NCBI GenBank assembly: GCA_010024875.1
Contig: RGFZ01000003.1
Coordinates: 20,738 to 84,737 of the forward strand
Length of the DNA: 64,000 nucleotides
Direction of reading: 5' to 3'
Source: Oxalobacteraceae bacterium
GTDB taxonomy: Bacteria > Pseudomonadota > Gammaproteobacteria > Burkholderiales > Burkholderiaceae_D
In this document: positions 56,849 to 64,000 of the stretch, piece after piece
Position numbering within the stretch: the first letter of the stretch is position 1
How the letters are laid out: each line of letters begins with the position of its first letter
The notes under the pieces: generated by a model
The model's database searches: none
What the model saw: the letters and a program-made list of their open reading frames with translations, nothing else
Told to the model about the DNA's origin: nothing
Made by a program: the position numbers and the translations under genes

Positions 56849-58269
56849 CCCCTCGATGCAGCGGCGAGCACCAGCGCAAACGCCAAGCCAGAGAGCAAAC
56901 TGGCGCGGTCACGCAGCGCAAACAGTAAAGGATCGTCGTGCATCTGCCCACGATGAGCCTTCATCCAGATCCAACTGACCCAAAACAACATGACGGGTAC
57001 CGCACACCACATGATCGTTGGTGACTGATACAACTTAAGCACGGCATCACTGTTCAGGTACAAGGCCAGCACCACGACAGCGGCGTAGCCCGAGGTGATG
57101 CCCAGCGATTGCACTAGCGGCGCGTCAGATATCAGATAGCCGCGGCCATGCGCTTTTTCTTTACCTGCATCGGCCTGCACGATCAGCTCTGCGTAACGCT
57201 TGACGAAGGCCAGCGACAAGAACAAAAAGACCGCAAAAGCCAGCAACCAGAACGATAACGGTATGCCCGCCGCCCCCGCACCAGCGATGATCCGTAATGT
57301 GTACAGCATGGCCAGCACGAGGCAATCGACCAGCATCAGCCGCTTCAGACCCCATGAGTAGGCACAAGTGAGCACAAAATAAAACAACAGCCAGCCAGTG
57401 AACACGGGGCCGATCGGTAGCGCAAACAGCACCGCATTGAGCATCAGCAGGGGCACCAGCATCACGCCCTTGGCGACAGGCACCTGGCCTGAGGCGAACG
57501 GCCGCAGTCGCTTACGCGGATGATGACGGTCACTGTCGAGATCGAACAGATCATTCATGACATAGACTGCCGATGCACACAATGAGAACGCCAGAAAGCC
57601 CAGCAGCATCGCTGAGCCCGTGCCGGGATCAGGTATCTGATGCGCGGCCAGAGGCGCAATGAACAGCAGCAGATTTTTCATCCACTGATGCAGTCTGAGG
57701 ACGCGAGGCAGCGGCGCAGATGACAAGGGCTGGGGTACAAATACTGCTTCGATCTGACAGCATGCGCGTGCCTGCCGCTCGACGCTTGCAGGAGCATTCA
57801 CCACGATTGCCTGTCGCGCCTTTTGCCAGACATGCACATCATCATGAGAATTGCCTGCGTAGTCGAAGCCCTGACGTCCGAAACGCAATTCAAGCGCCGC
57901 CGCCTTGTTGCGTGCACTGAGATTGTGCTGACCATCGCTGGCTAGCACCTCATCAAACAGTCCGAGGTGCGTAGCGACGGCGTCCGCCATCGACTTGTCT
58001 GAGGCCGTGCAAAGTATCAGATGCCGCCCCTGCTGGCGTTGCGTTGTCAACCAGTCGATCAAGGCTTGATTGTAGGGAAGCGACGCGGCGTCGAATTCGG
58101 TGAGTGCGGCGAGCCTGGCTTTGAGATACGCCTTGCCCTTGGCGAGCCATGCCGGTATGCGCAGCGCCATCAGCGGATGCGAGCGCAGCGCCCGGATCGC
58201 TGACTCGTGAAGCGTATCCGTCAGGATCAAAGTGCCATCAAGATCAACAGCCAGCGGGATCGAAGTCAA
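56836..58269 (-). CDS. HAD phosphatase-UbiA prenyltransferase fusion (polyprenyl-phosphate phosphoribosyltransferase-like)
   Basis: A 477-residue fusion. Residues about 1-180 form a HAD hydrolase: AVDLDGTLILTDTLHESA, LCTASDKSMADAVATHLG and YAGNSHDDVHVW. Residues about 190-477 form a UbiA-type membrane enzyme with about eight helices and the Asp motifs YVMNDLFDLDSDRHHPRKR and, after YSWGLKRL, the second conserved loop. In mycobacteria UbiA moves phosphoribose from PRPP to decaprenyl phosphate and a separate phosphatase removes the 5-phosphate; here the HAD part could do the second step. It is the first gene of the six-gene operon. Confidence 0.9.
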   Translation of the reverse strand: MTSIPLAVDLDGTLILTDTLHESAIRALRSHPLMALRIPAWLAKGKAYLKARLAALTEFDAASLPYNQALIDWLTTQRQQGRHLILCTASDKSMADAVATHLGLFDEVLASDGQHNLSARNKAAALELRFGRQGFDYAGNSHDDVHVWQKARQAIVVNAPASVERQARACCQIEAVFVPQPLSSAPLPRVLRLHQWMKNLLLFIAPLAAHQIPDPGTGSAMLLGFLAFSLCASAVYVMNDLFDLDSDRHHPRKRLRPFASGQVPVAKGVMLVPLLMLNAVLFALPIGPVFTGWLLFYFVLTCAYSWGLKRLMLVDCLVLAMLYTLRIIAGAGAAGIPLSFWLLAFAVFLFLSLAFVKRYAELIVQADAGKEKAHGRGYLISDAPLVQSLGITSGYAAVVVLALYLNSDAVLKLYQSPTIMWCAVPVMLFWVSWIWMKAHRGQMHDDPLLFALRDRASLLSGLAFALVLAAASRGWVW

Positions 58270-58521
58270 ATGCCTGTCCTCGGGGACGAAACTGCGTGGT
58301 ATTGTAAATCAGGGGAAATACTGAAGCTGAGAATCCGCCACGTCAGGTCGATGACAAGGCGGCATCGCCGCAGACAGTGCGGATATACGGCAAGGTACTG
58401 CCAACCCCACCAGCGAGTTAAGGAGCTAGACTCCACTCACTGGCAGCGACTCGCCGGTGAGCACACTCCTTCAATACCAACTATACATAACGAATGATTG
58501 CCTGAGTCGTTCAATCAACCG

Positions 58522-58743
58522 ATGGACAATCTCCCCACCCTTATGCGCGAAATACGGGCGAAGTATCCCGACGATGTACCGCTTGAGGTACTCGAAGCCT
58601 ACTGCCGACGCTATCAGCATTATTACCATCAGCATATTGAACATCAACCCGCGCGATTCTATGGTGCATGGGGTTGGTCAGAGGCGAGGCGGCGGGAATT
58701 TCGAAAGGCTTTTGACGCGACTGGTCGTCTGCGCAACAAATAG
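58522..58743 (+). CDS. small protein of unknown function
   Basis: The ATG at 58522 (MDNLPTLMREIRAKYPDD) gives 73 residues; an in-frame TTG eight codons upstream is possible. It is charged, helical and rich in Tyr, His and Arg (VLEAYCRRYQHYYHQHIEHQ, WSEARRREFRKAFD). There is no signal peptide, and the only Cys is single. The region before it (58270-58521) shows no other gene. I do not recognise a family. Confidence 0.5.
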   Translation: MDNLPTLMREIRAKYPDDVPLEVLEAYCRRYQHYYHQHIEHQPARFYGAWGWSEARRREFRKAFDATGRLRNK

Positions 58744-58748
58744 TCTGT

Positions 58749-59126
58749 CTACTGGTAATCTTTGATCAGTGCATCGATCGCATCATTGATGTTAGCGATG
58801 CATTTTTCAAGAATCATGCAATCCTCAGCCTCCGCAGATAGCCTTTTTGAATCAATATAGATTGGCATGATGTCGTTCAGCCGAAACTCCGGAAGCTGCA
58901 TATCCATCGTATTGAGCGTCCTCACTGTCATTAGGATGGAGAAAAAAGAGAGGCGGTAGTACAGGGCAATCGACGCGTTGTCGGAAAGATTGTTTTCTTC
59001 GACATATTTTCCAAACAGCCTCTTGATCGTGTCAATCAGATGTAGCCGCTCGCTCGGGATACCGAAGTCAACGCGAAGCTTTTGTTCAGCCCGCTGCCAT
59101 TTTCTTTGGATTGCTTTATCTGGCAT
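58749..59126 (-). CDS. protein of unknown function
   Basis: The ATG at 59126 (MPDKAIQRKWQRAEQKLR) gives 125 residues and is preferred to an upstream start (59204) whose extra residues look unlike coding sequence. The protein is helical (LHLIDTIKRLFGKYVEENN, CIANINDAIDALIKDYQ) with a hydrophobic stretch YRLSFFSILMTVRTL. Its base composition is lower in GC than its neighbours, which may point to recent gain. It converges on the small gene at 58522, 5 bases apart. Confidence 0.6.
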   Translation of the reverse strand: MPDKAIQRKWQRAEQKLRVDFGIPSERLHLIDTIKRLFGKYVEENNLSDNASIALYYRLSFFSILMTVRTLNTMDMQLPEFRLNDIMPIYIDSKRLSAEAEDCMILEKCIANINDAIDALIKDYQ

Positions 59127-59291
59127 GTTCTCGCTTTTCCCGAGGTAGGCTATGCACAATCTGAATGGCCAAAGACCTCCAGCGACTGTTATGCAGGCAT
59201 TCAAAGACTCCTGGACACGCGCACGCCCTCCTCTGGTCAGCCAGATCGTGGATTAGAAGAGCACGCATCTGGCGCAGAGATACTGAAACGA

Positions 59292-61601
59292 CTACCGCTG
59301 CGATACCGCATCCACTACCGCCAGCGCGGTCATATTCACGATGCGGCGCACCGTCGCTGACGGAGTCAGCACATGCACCGGACGCGAGCAGCCAAGCAGT
59401 ATTGGGCCGATCGCCACGCCGTTACCAGCAGCGACTTTCAGCAGGTTGTAAGCGATATTGGCTGAGTCGATATTGGAGAACACCAGCAAATTGGCATCGC
59501 CCTTCAATGGCGTGTCGGGCATGGTTTGTTTGAGCAGGTGCGCATCCAGTGCGGTGTCACCATGCATCTCACCATCGGCTTCGAGACTGGGTGCGCGTTG
59601 GCGAATGATCGCCAATGCATCACGCATTTTTTTCGCAGACTCGCTGTTGCTGCTGCCAAAATTCGAATGTGACAGCAGCGCGGCACGCGGATGCAAGCCA
59701 AAGCGTCGCATTTCCTCGGCTGCCAGTATCGTGATCTCGGCGATCTGCTCAGCGGTCGGATTTTCGTTGACATGCGTATCGACCATCACCACCTGACGAT
59801 CGTGCAGTACCAGCGCATTCATTGCAGCATAGGTATTTACACTGGGACGCATGCCCAATACTTGATCGATATAGTGAAGATGCAACGCGGTCGTGCCAAA
59901 GGTGCCGCAAATCATCCCGTCGGCATCACCTTTATGAATGGCCATCGAGCCGATCAGCGTGTGGCGGCGACGCATTTCGAGTTTGGCGTACTGTTCGGTC
60001 ACCCCCTTGCGGCGGGTCATCGACAGATAGGTCTCCCAGTACGAACGATAGCGCTCGTCACGCTCCGGATTGATCACATCAAAGTCGAGCTCGGGGCGAA
60101 TGCGCAGACCATAGCGCTCGATGCGCTGAGCAAGCACCGCTGGACGACCAATCAGGGTCGGCTTGGCTAGCCCCTCGTCGATTACCACCTGCACCGCACG
60201 CAGTACCCGTTCTTCCTCGCCTTCGGCAAACACAATGCGCTTTTTCTCGGCAGGGGCTTTCTTTGCCATGGCAAACACCGGCTTCATGAAGCTACCGCTG
60301 TGATAGACAAACTGCTGCAGCTTGTCGGTGTAGGCCGCCATATCGCGAACCGGGCGTGACGCGACGCCCGAATGCTCCGCCGCTTTCGCCACAGCTGGTG
60401 CGATTTTCAGCATCAAGCGGGGATCAAAAGGCTTGGGAATCAGGTAATCCGGACCAAAAGATAAATTGGTCACACCATAGGTGGTAGCGACCACATCGGA
60501 TTGTTCGGCTTGGGCCAGCTCGGCAATCGCGTGCACCGCAGCGATTTCCATTTCTCGCGTGATCGTCGTCGCACCACAATCCAGCGCACCACGGAAAATA
60601 TAGGGGAAGCACAGCACATTATTGACCTGATTCGGATAATCCGAGCGGCCCGTCGCGACCACTGCATCATCGCGCACGGCACGCACCTCCTCAGGAAGAA
60701 TCTCGGGAGTCGGGTTAGCCAGCGCCAGCACCAGCGGACGATCTGCCATCGCACGCACCATGTCCGGCTTGAGTACCCCGCCTGCCGACAGGCCGAGGAA
60801 GATATCGGCGCCCGGAATCACTTCGGCCAGCGTACGCGCTTGAGTAGCTTGCGCGAAGCGTTCCTTGTCCGGGTCCATCAGTTCGGTACGGCCCTTGTAC
60901 ACCACGCCCGCCAAATCGGTAACGGTGATGTTCTCGATCGGGAAGCCCAGATCAACGATCAAGTCCAAGCAGGCCAGCGCCGCAGCGCCCGCACCTGACA
61001 CCACCAGCTTGCATTTCTTCAGATCTTTGCCAACCACTTTCAGGCCGTTCAGAATAGCGGCGCCGACAATGATGGCCGTCCCATGCTGGTCGTCATGAAA
61101 TACCGGAATCTTCATCCGGTCGCGTAGCTTACGCTCGATATAGAAGCACTCGGGCGCCTTGATATCTTCAAGGTTCACGCCACCGAAGGTCGGCTCCAGC
61201 GCGGCAATGATGTCGCACAGCTTGTCCGGATCGGTCTCGTTGATCTCGATATCGAACACATCGATGCCGGCAAACTTTTTGAACAGCACGCCTTTGCCTT
61301 CCATGACCGGTTTGGCGGCCAGCGGGCCGATATTACCCAGACCGAGCACCGCAGTGCCATTGGTGATCACCGCCACCAGATTGCCACGGGCGGTATAGCG
61401 GAAAGCATTCGATGGCTCGGCGGCGATCTCTTCGCATGCCGCCGCCACACCAGGCGAATAAGCCAGTGCCAGGTCACGCTGATTGGTGAGCTGTTTGGTG
61501 GGAGTAACGCTGATTTTGCCGGGGGTGGGAAATTCGTGGTACTCGAGGGCTGCCTGGCGAAATTGCTGGCGAAGCTCTTGCTGATTACGATCGGAATCCA
61601 T
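59292..61601 (-). CDS. maeB: NADP-dependent malic enzyme with phosphotransacetylase-like domain
   Basis: A 769-residue MaeB-type enzyme. The N-terminal malic domain has [57 protein letters not shown] and the NADP loop [18 protein letters not shown]. After about residue 430 comes a phosphate acetyl/butyryl-transferase-like domain ([33 protein letters not shown]), which in this family is regulatory. It decarboxylates malate to pyruvate with NADP. Full length, no defect seen. Confidence 0.95.
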   Translation of the reverse strand: MDSDRNQQELRQQFRQAALEYHEFPTPGKISVTPTKQLTNQRDLALAYSPGVAAACEEIAAEPSNAFRYTARGNLVAVITNGTAVLGLGNIGPLAAKPVMEGKGVLFKKFAGIDVFDIEINETDPDKLCDIIAALEPTFGGVNLEDIKAPECFYIERKLRDRMKIPVFHDDQHGTAIIVGAAILNGLKVVGKDLKKCKLVVSGAGAAALACLDLIVDLGFPIENITVTDLAGVVYKGRTELMDPDKERFAQATQARTLAEVIPGADIFLGLSAGGVLKPDMVRAMADRPLVLALANPTPEILPEEVRAVRDDAVVATGRSDYPNQVNNVLCFPYIFRGALDCGATTITREMEIAAVHAIAELAQAEQSDVVATTYGVTNLSFGPDYLIPKPFDPRLMLKIAPAVAKAAEHSGVASRPVRDMAAYTDKLQQFVYHSGSFMKPVFAMAKKAPAEKKRIVFAEGEEERVLRAVQVVIDEGLAKPTLIGRPAVLAQRIERYGLRIRPELDFDVINPERDERYRSYWETYLSMTRRKGVTEQYAKLEMRRRHTLIGSMAIHKGDADGMICGTFGTTALHLHYIDQVLGMRPSVNTYAAMNALVLHDRQVVMVDTHVNENPTAEQIAEITILAAEEMRRFGLHPRAALLSHSNFGSSNSESAKKMRDALAIIRQRAPSLEADGEMHGDTALDAHLLKQTMPDTPLKGDANLLVFSNIDSANIAYNLLKVAAGNGVAIGPILLGCSRPVHVLTPSATVRRIVNMTALAVVDAVSQR

Positions 61602-61731
61602 GCGGGGCAGCTTTCTGTGGTGCGTATTCGAAGGCGAATGATTCTAACAGACCATTCATGTGAGGCCCGCCCGCCGGGCCCTATATGAGCCTCCTCCTCG
61701 AGCCAACATGGCCATTCGGTACAATCGCCGG

Positions 61732-62697
61732 ATGTTGTCTGAATTCCAGCTGATCGAGCGTTACTTCCACCGCGCACCGCGGCCCGCAGGGCCGGTACGC
61801 CTTGGTGTGGGAGACGATTGTGCATTGCTGCAAATACCCGCGGGGGAAACACTCGCCGTCTCGACTGACATGCTGGTGGAAGGTCGCCATTTTTTCACAG
61901 GCGCCGATCCTCATGCGCTCGGACACAAGACACTGGCGGTCAATCTGTCCGACCTTGCCGCGATCGGTGCGCGCCCGCTGGGCTTCACTTTGGCGATATC
62001 GCTGCCGTCCGCTGACGCCGAGTGGCTTCACGCGTTCTCAACAGGACTGCTGGCATTGGCCGACTTGCATCAGATTGAACTCGTCGGCGGCGATACCACC
62101 CGCGGCCCGCTCAATCTGTGCGTGACCGTCCTGGGAAGCGTGCCTGAGAGTGCGGCGATCCGACGTAATGGCGCGCGGCCCGGCGATGAAATCTGGGTAT
62201 CAGGCAGTTTGGGCGATGCAAAGCTCGCACTATCGGCTTTGCTCGGAGAAATTTCGCTCACGGGAGATCAGCTGTCGCTCGCCTCAGAGAGACTTCACAG
62301 ACCCACGCCGCGCAATGCGCTAGGACTGGCGTTGCGCGGCATAGCAACTGCGGCGATCGATGTCTCGGATGGCTTGCTAGGCGATCTGGGCCATATTCTT
62401 AAACAATCCGACGCCGGGGCGGTCATTCATGCCGACGAGCTGCCCTATGGCCTTGCGCTGTCACGCCGCGACCCGGAACAGCGACGCGCATTGGCGCTCA
62501 ATGGTGGCGATGACTATGAGCTCTGCTTCTGTGCGCCCGCCAGCCGGCACGATGCCGTGCTGGATGCTGGCCGACAGTCCCACACCGAGGTCACTTGCAT
62601 CGGCCGTCTGCGCGCCGAGCCCGGCGTACAACTGCTGGATGCGAGCGGGCGGACACTCGCGCTAATGAACCAGTCTTTCGATCATTTCACTTCATGA
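61732..62697 (+). CDS. thiL: thiamine-monophosphate kinase
   Basis: The ATG at 61732 (MLSEFQLIERYFHRAPRP) gives 321 residues. ATP and metal motifs of the AIR-synthase-like fold are clear: VRLGVGDDCALLQIPAG, VSTDMLVEGRHFF, TLAVNLSDLAAIGARPLGF and AIDVSDGLLGDLGHIL, with ALNGGDDYELCFC near the end. It phosphorylates thiamine monophosphate to the diphosphate cofactor. Its stop overlaps the pgpA start by 4 bases, so the two are translated together. Confidence 0.96.
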   Translation: MLSEFQLIERYFHRAPRPAGPVRLGVGDDCALLQIPAGETLAVSTDMLVEGRHFFTGADPHALGHKTLAVNLSDLAAIGARPLGFTLAISLPSADAEWLHAFSTGLLALADLHQIELVGGDTTRGPLNLCVTVLGSVPESAAIRRNGARPGDEIWVSGSLGDAKLALSALLGEISLTGDQLSLASERLHRPTPRNALGLALRGIATAAIDVSDGLLGDLGHILKQSDAGAVIHADELPYGLALSRRDPEQRRALALNGGDDYELCFCAPASRHDAVLDAGRQSHTEVTCIGRLRAEPGVQLLDASGRTLALMNQSFDHFTS

Positions 62698-63242
62698 CAA
62701 ACCCCGAGCCATCCGTCACCGAGGCTGCAGACTCTAGCTTGTCTGCCACGCCGCGAAAACCGACCGCAGACTTTATGCTGTCCCATCCAGCCCATCTGCT
62801 GGCGTTTGGTTTTGGCAGTGGCTTATCGCGTTGGGTGCCGGGGACCATTGGCACCTTGTTTGGCTGGCTGCTGTTCCATGCGATGTCTGTGCGCTGGCCC
62901 GAGGTACTGACGCCTCCCGTCTGGGGCCTACTGATCGTCGTCGGATTTGTTATTGGCGTGTGGGCCTGCGACCGTACCGGGCGCGCGCTGGGCGTACCGG
63001 ATCATGGCGCGATGGTCTGGGACGAAATTATCGCTATATGGCTGGTGATGCTGTTCGTCACGCCTGCCAGTTTCAAGGCGCAGCTGGCAGCGTTTCTGAT
63101 ATTCCGTTTTTTCGACATGACCAAGCTGCCACCGATCCGACAATTCGAGCAGCGCTTCAAGGGCGGCTTTGGCGTGATGGCCGACGATATCATCGCGGCA
63201 TTCTTCACTCTGCTAGTGCTTGCGCTATGGCGTTTTTGGTGA
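62694..63242 (+). CDS. pgpA: phosphatidylglycerophosphatase A
   Basis: The ATG at 62694, coupled to the thiL stop (ATGA), gives 182 residues. LLAFGFGSGLSRWVPGTIGT and LFGWLL (first helix), WACDRTGRALGVPDHGAMVW with the adjacent DE, and FLIFRFFDMTKLPPIRQFE and GFGVMADDIIA are PgpA signatures. It removes phosphate from phosphatidylglycerophosphate in the inner membrane. The first 30 residues are a polar extension. Confidence 0.96.
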   Translation: MTNPEPSVTEAADSSLSATPRKPTADFMLSHPAHLLAFGFGSGLSRWVPGTIGTLFGWLLFHAMSVRWPEVLTPPVWGLLIVVGFVIGVWACDRTGRALGVPDHGAMVWDEIIAIWLVMLFVTPASFKAQLAAFLIFRFFDMTKLPPIRQFEQRFKGGFGVMADDIIAAFFTLLVLALWRFW

Positions 63243-63283
63243 ATCCCTGAGACCATGTAGGCATCAGATCACTGGAGCACCTT

Positions 63284-63769
63284 ATGGACACGCTGAATGA
63301 ACTCTCCGAGCAAGTCGGCCAGGCGCTGAAGAAAAAAGGCTGGCTGCTAGCTACCGCAGAATCCGTAACGGGTGGCGGCATCTCTCAGCTGATTACCGAT
63401 ATCGCCGGCTCCTCGGAATGGTTCGATTGCGGCTTTACGACCTATTCGAACAATTCAAAAACACAATGCCTCGGGGTGCCCGAGGCGCTGATTGCGCAGC
63501 TTGGTGCTGTCAGCGAAGAAGTCGCCGCTGAAATGGCCAAAGGCGCGCTCGTCAACACCGATGCCGATGTCGCACTCTCCACCACCGGCATCGCGGGTCC
63601 CGCCGGCGCAGTGCCGGGCAAGCCAGTAGGTACCGTCTGCTTCGGATGGGCACACGGCAAAATCATTCACACAGAGCGGCTGGTGTTCAGCGGCGATCGC
63701 CGAGCTGTGAGAGAGCAGACTGTCATTCATGCGCTGAAAGGATTATTGAAATTTCTAGATCGCTGCTGA
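63284..63769 (+). CDS. pncC: CinA-type nicotinamide-nucleotide amidohydrolase
   Basis: A 161-residue stand-alone CinA C-terminal domain. KGWLLATAESVTGGGISQLI (about 19-38), YSNNSKTQCLGVPEALIAQ, GAVSEEVAAEMAKGAL and ALSTTGIAGPAGAVPGKPVG are typical, the Ser and Lys being catalytic. It turns NMN into nicotinate mononucleotide for NAD salvage. It lies 41 bases after pgpA in an order (thiL-pgpA-cinA) common in Burkholderiales. The start has no strong ribosome site. Confidence 0.94.
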   Translation: MDTLNELSEQVGQALKKKGWLLATAESVTGGGISQLITDIAGSSEWFDCGFTTYSNNSKTQCLGVPEALIAQLGAVSEEVAAEMAKGALVNTDADVALSTTGIAGPAGAVPGKPVGTVCFGWAHGKIIHTERLVFSGDRRAVREQTVIHALKGLLKFLDRC

Positions 63770-63774
63770 ATTAG

Positions 63775-63936
63775 CCGATCACCGATTATCTCCAGCGAGT
63801 TTTACTCGCATATTGTTTGAAGATCGAACGTCGCGTCGACTACAAATCATTTGTAAAGCAAGTATCTCGTTTTGCGAATGATGTCAGTGAAAAATTCGAT
63901 TTCACTTCTCTTCCCAACATCGCCTTGCAATACTGA
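63775..63936 (+). other. open frame without ATG, possible gene remnant
   Basis: The end of the window after pncC has no complete gene. A 53-codon open frame (containing DYKSFVKQVSRFANDVSEKF, ending with TGA at 63934-63936) looks more protein-like than random and is AT-richer than its neighbours. It has no ATG; a TTG at 63817 would give 39 residues. It may be the remnant of a lost gene. Nothing is recognised in 63937-64000. Confidence 0.22.
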
Positions 63937-64000
63937 GCGCTCCGTTGCCTTGGGCTGCTCTCGGTAGGCTGAGCACCCCGCCAGAGCTCTCCGACCACCG

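Noticed and set aside
1..64000. CRISPR arrays, insertion sequences, prophage, tRNA or rRNA genes
   Set aside because: No regularly spaced repeats, transposase or integrase genes, or tRNA-like cloverleaf sequences were recognised by eye; a covariance-model search could still reveal an RNA gene.

Overview
The window looks like a chromosome segment of a betaproteobacterium of the order Burkholderiales, most plausibly Oxalobacteraceae-like (Herminiimonas or Undibacterium type). The cues are moderate GC, the gene order pgk-pyk-fba-purC-purE-purK-Sua5, the pair ilvE / CHCC zinc finger, the order thiL-pgpA-cinA, and a tad locus of the Burkholderia type. This placement is an inference from gene content; no rRNA or tRNA gene was recognised.

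Layout. 1-617: two small periplasmic c-type cytochromes (one cut by the window edge). 873-2922: a MoxR AAA+ ATPase and its VWA partner. 3039-7460: parE and parC (topoisomerase IV), ended by a clear terminator. 7657-8850: an exported alpha/beta hydrolase. 8861-20438: a complete tad (Flp pilus) locus on the minus strand: flp, cpaA, cpaB, cpaC, lipoprotein, tadG (frameshifted), two TadE-like pseudopilins, tadZ, tadA, tadB, tadC, tadD. 20817-28973: copper P-type ATPase, thpR, tcdA, an MFS transporter, pdxH, cfa, msrA and a DUF6882 gene. 29311-38142: a truncated AMP-binding protein, a flavin reductase, Sua5, purK/purE/purC, fba, pyk and pgk. 38376-38640: remnant of an RTX-type calcium-binding protein. 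38651-45260: azlCD, ilvE, zinc finger, NTF2-like protein, YheT-like hydrolase, unknown protein, BepA-like M48 protease and moaC. 45391-50318: LTA-synthase-like sulfatase, HTH regulator, small protein, frameshifted bactofilin, secreted peptide, truncated haemoglobin and a possible outer-membrane barrel. 50588-58269: a glycosyltransferase 39 gene convergent with a compact six-gene operon (HAD-UbiA fusion, DprE1-like, DprE2-like, epimerase, FAD oxidoreductase, GtrA). 58522-63769: two orphan genes, maeB, thiL, pgpA and a CinA-type amidase.

The most interesting part is 50588-58269. It resembles the mycobacterial route to polyprenyl-phosphoryl-D-arabinofuranose: phosphoribosyl transfer to a polyprenyl phosphate by UbiA, dephosphorylation (here probably by the fused HAD domain), and C2 epimerisation by DprE1/DprE2. 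GtrA could flip the lipid-linked sugar and the GT-C enzyme could transfer it outside the inner membrane. Two extra redox-type genes in the same operon suggest that the sugar is changed further. The acceptor is not visible.

Three genes or gene remnants (tadG, bactofilin, RTX fragment) each need a single added base to read through. In all three the missing base falls in a short run of identical bases, so sequencing error and true decay must be told apart before they are called pseudogenes.
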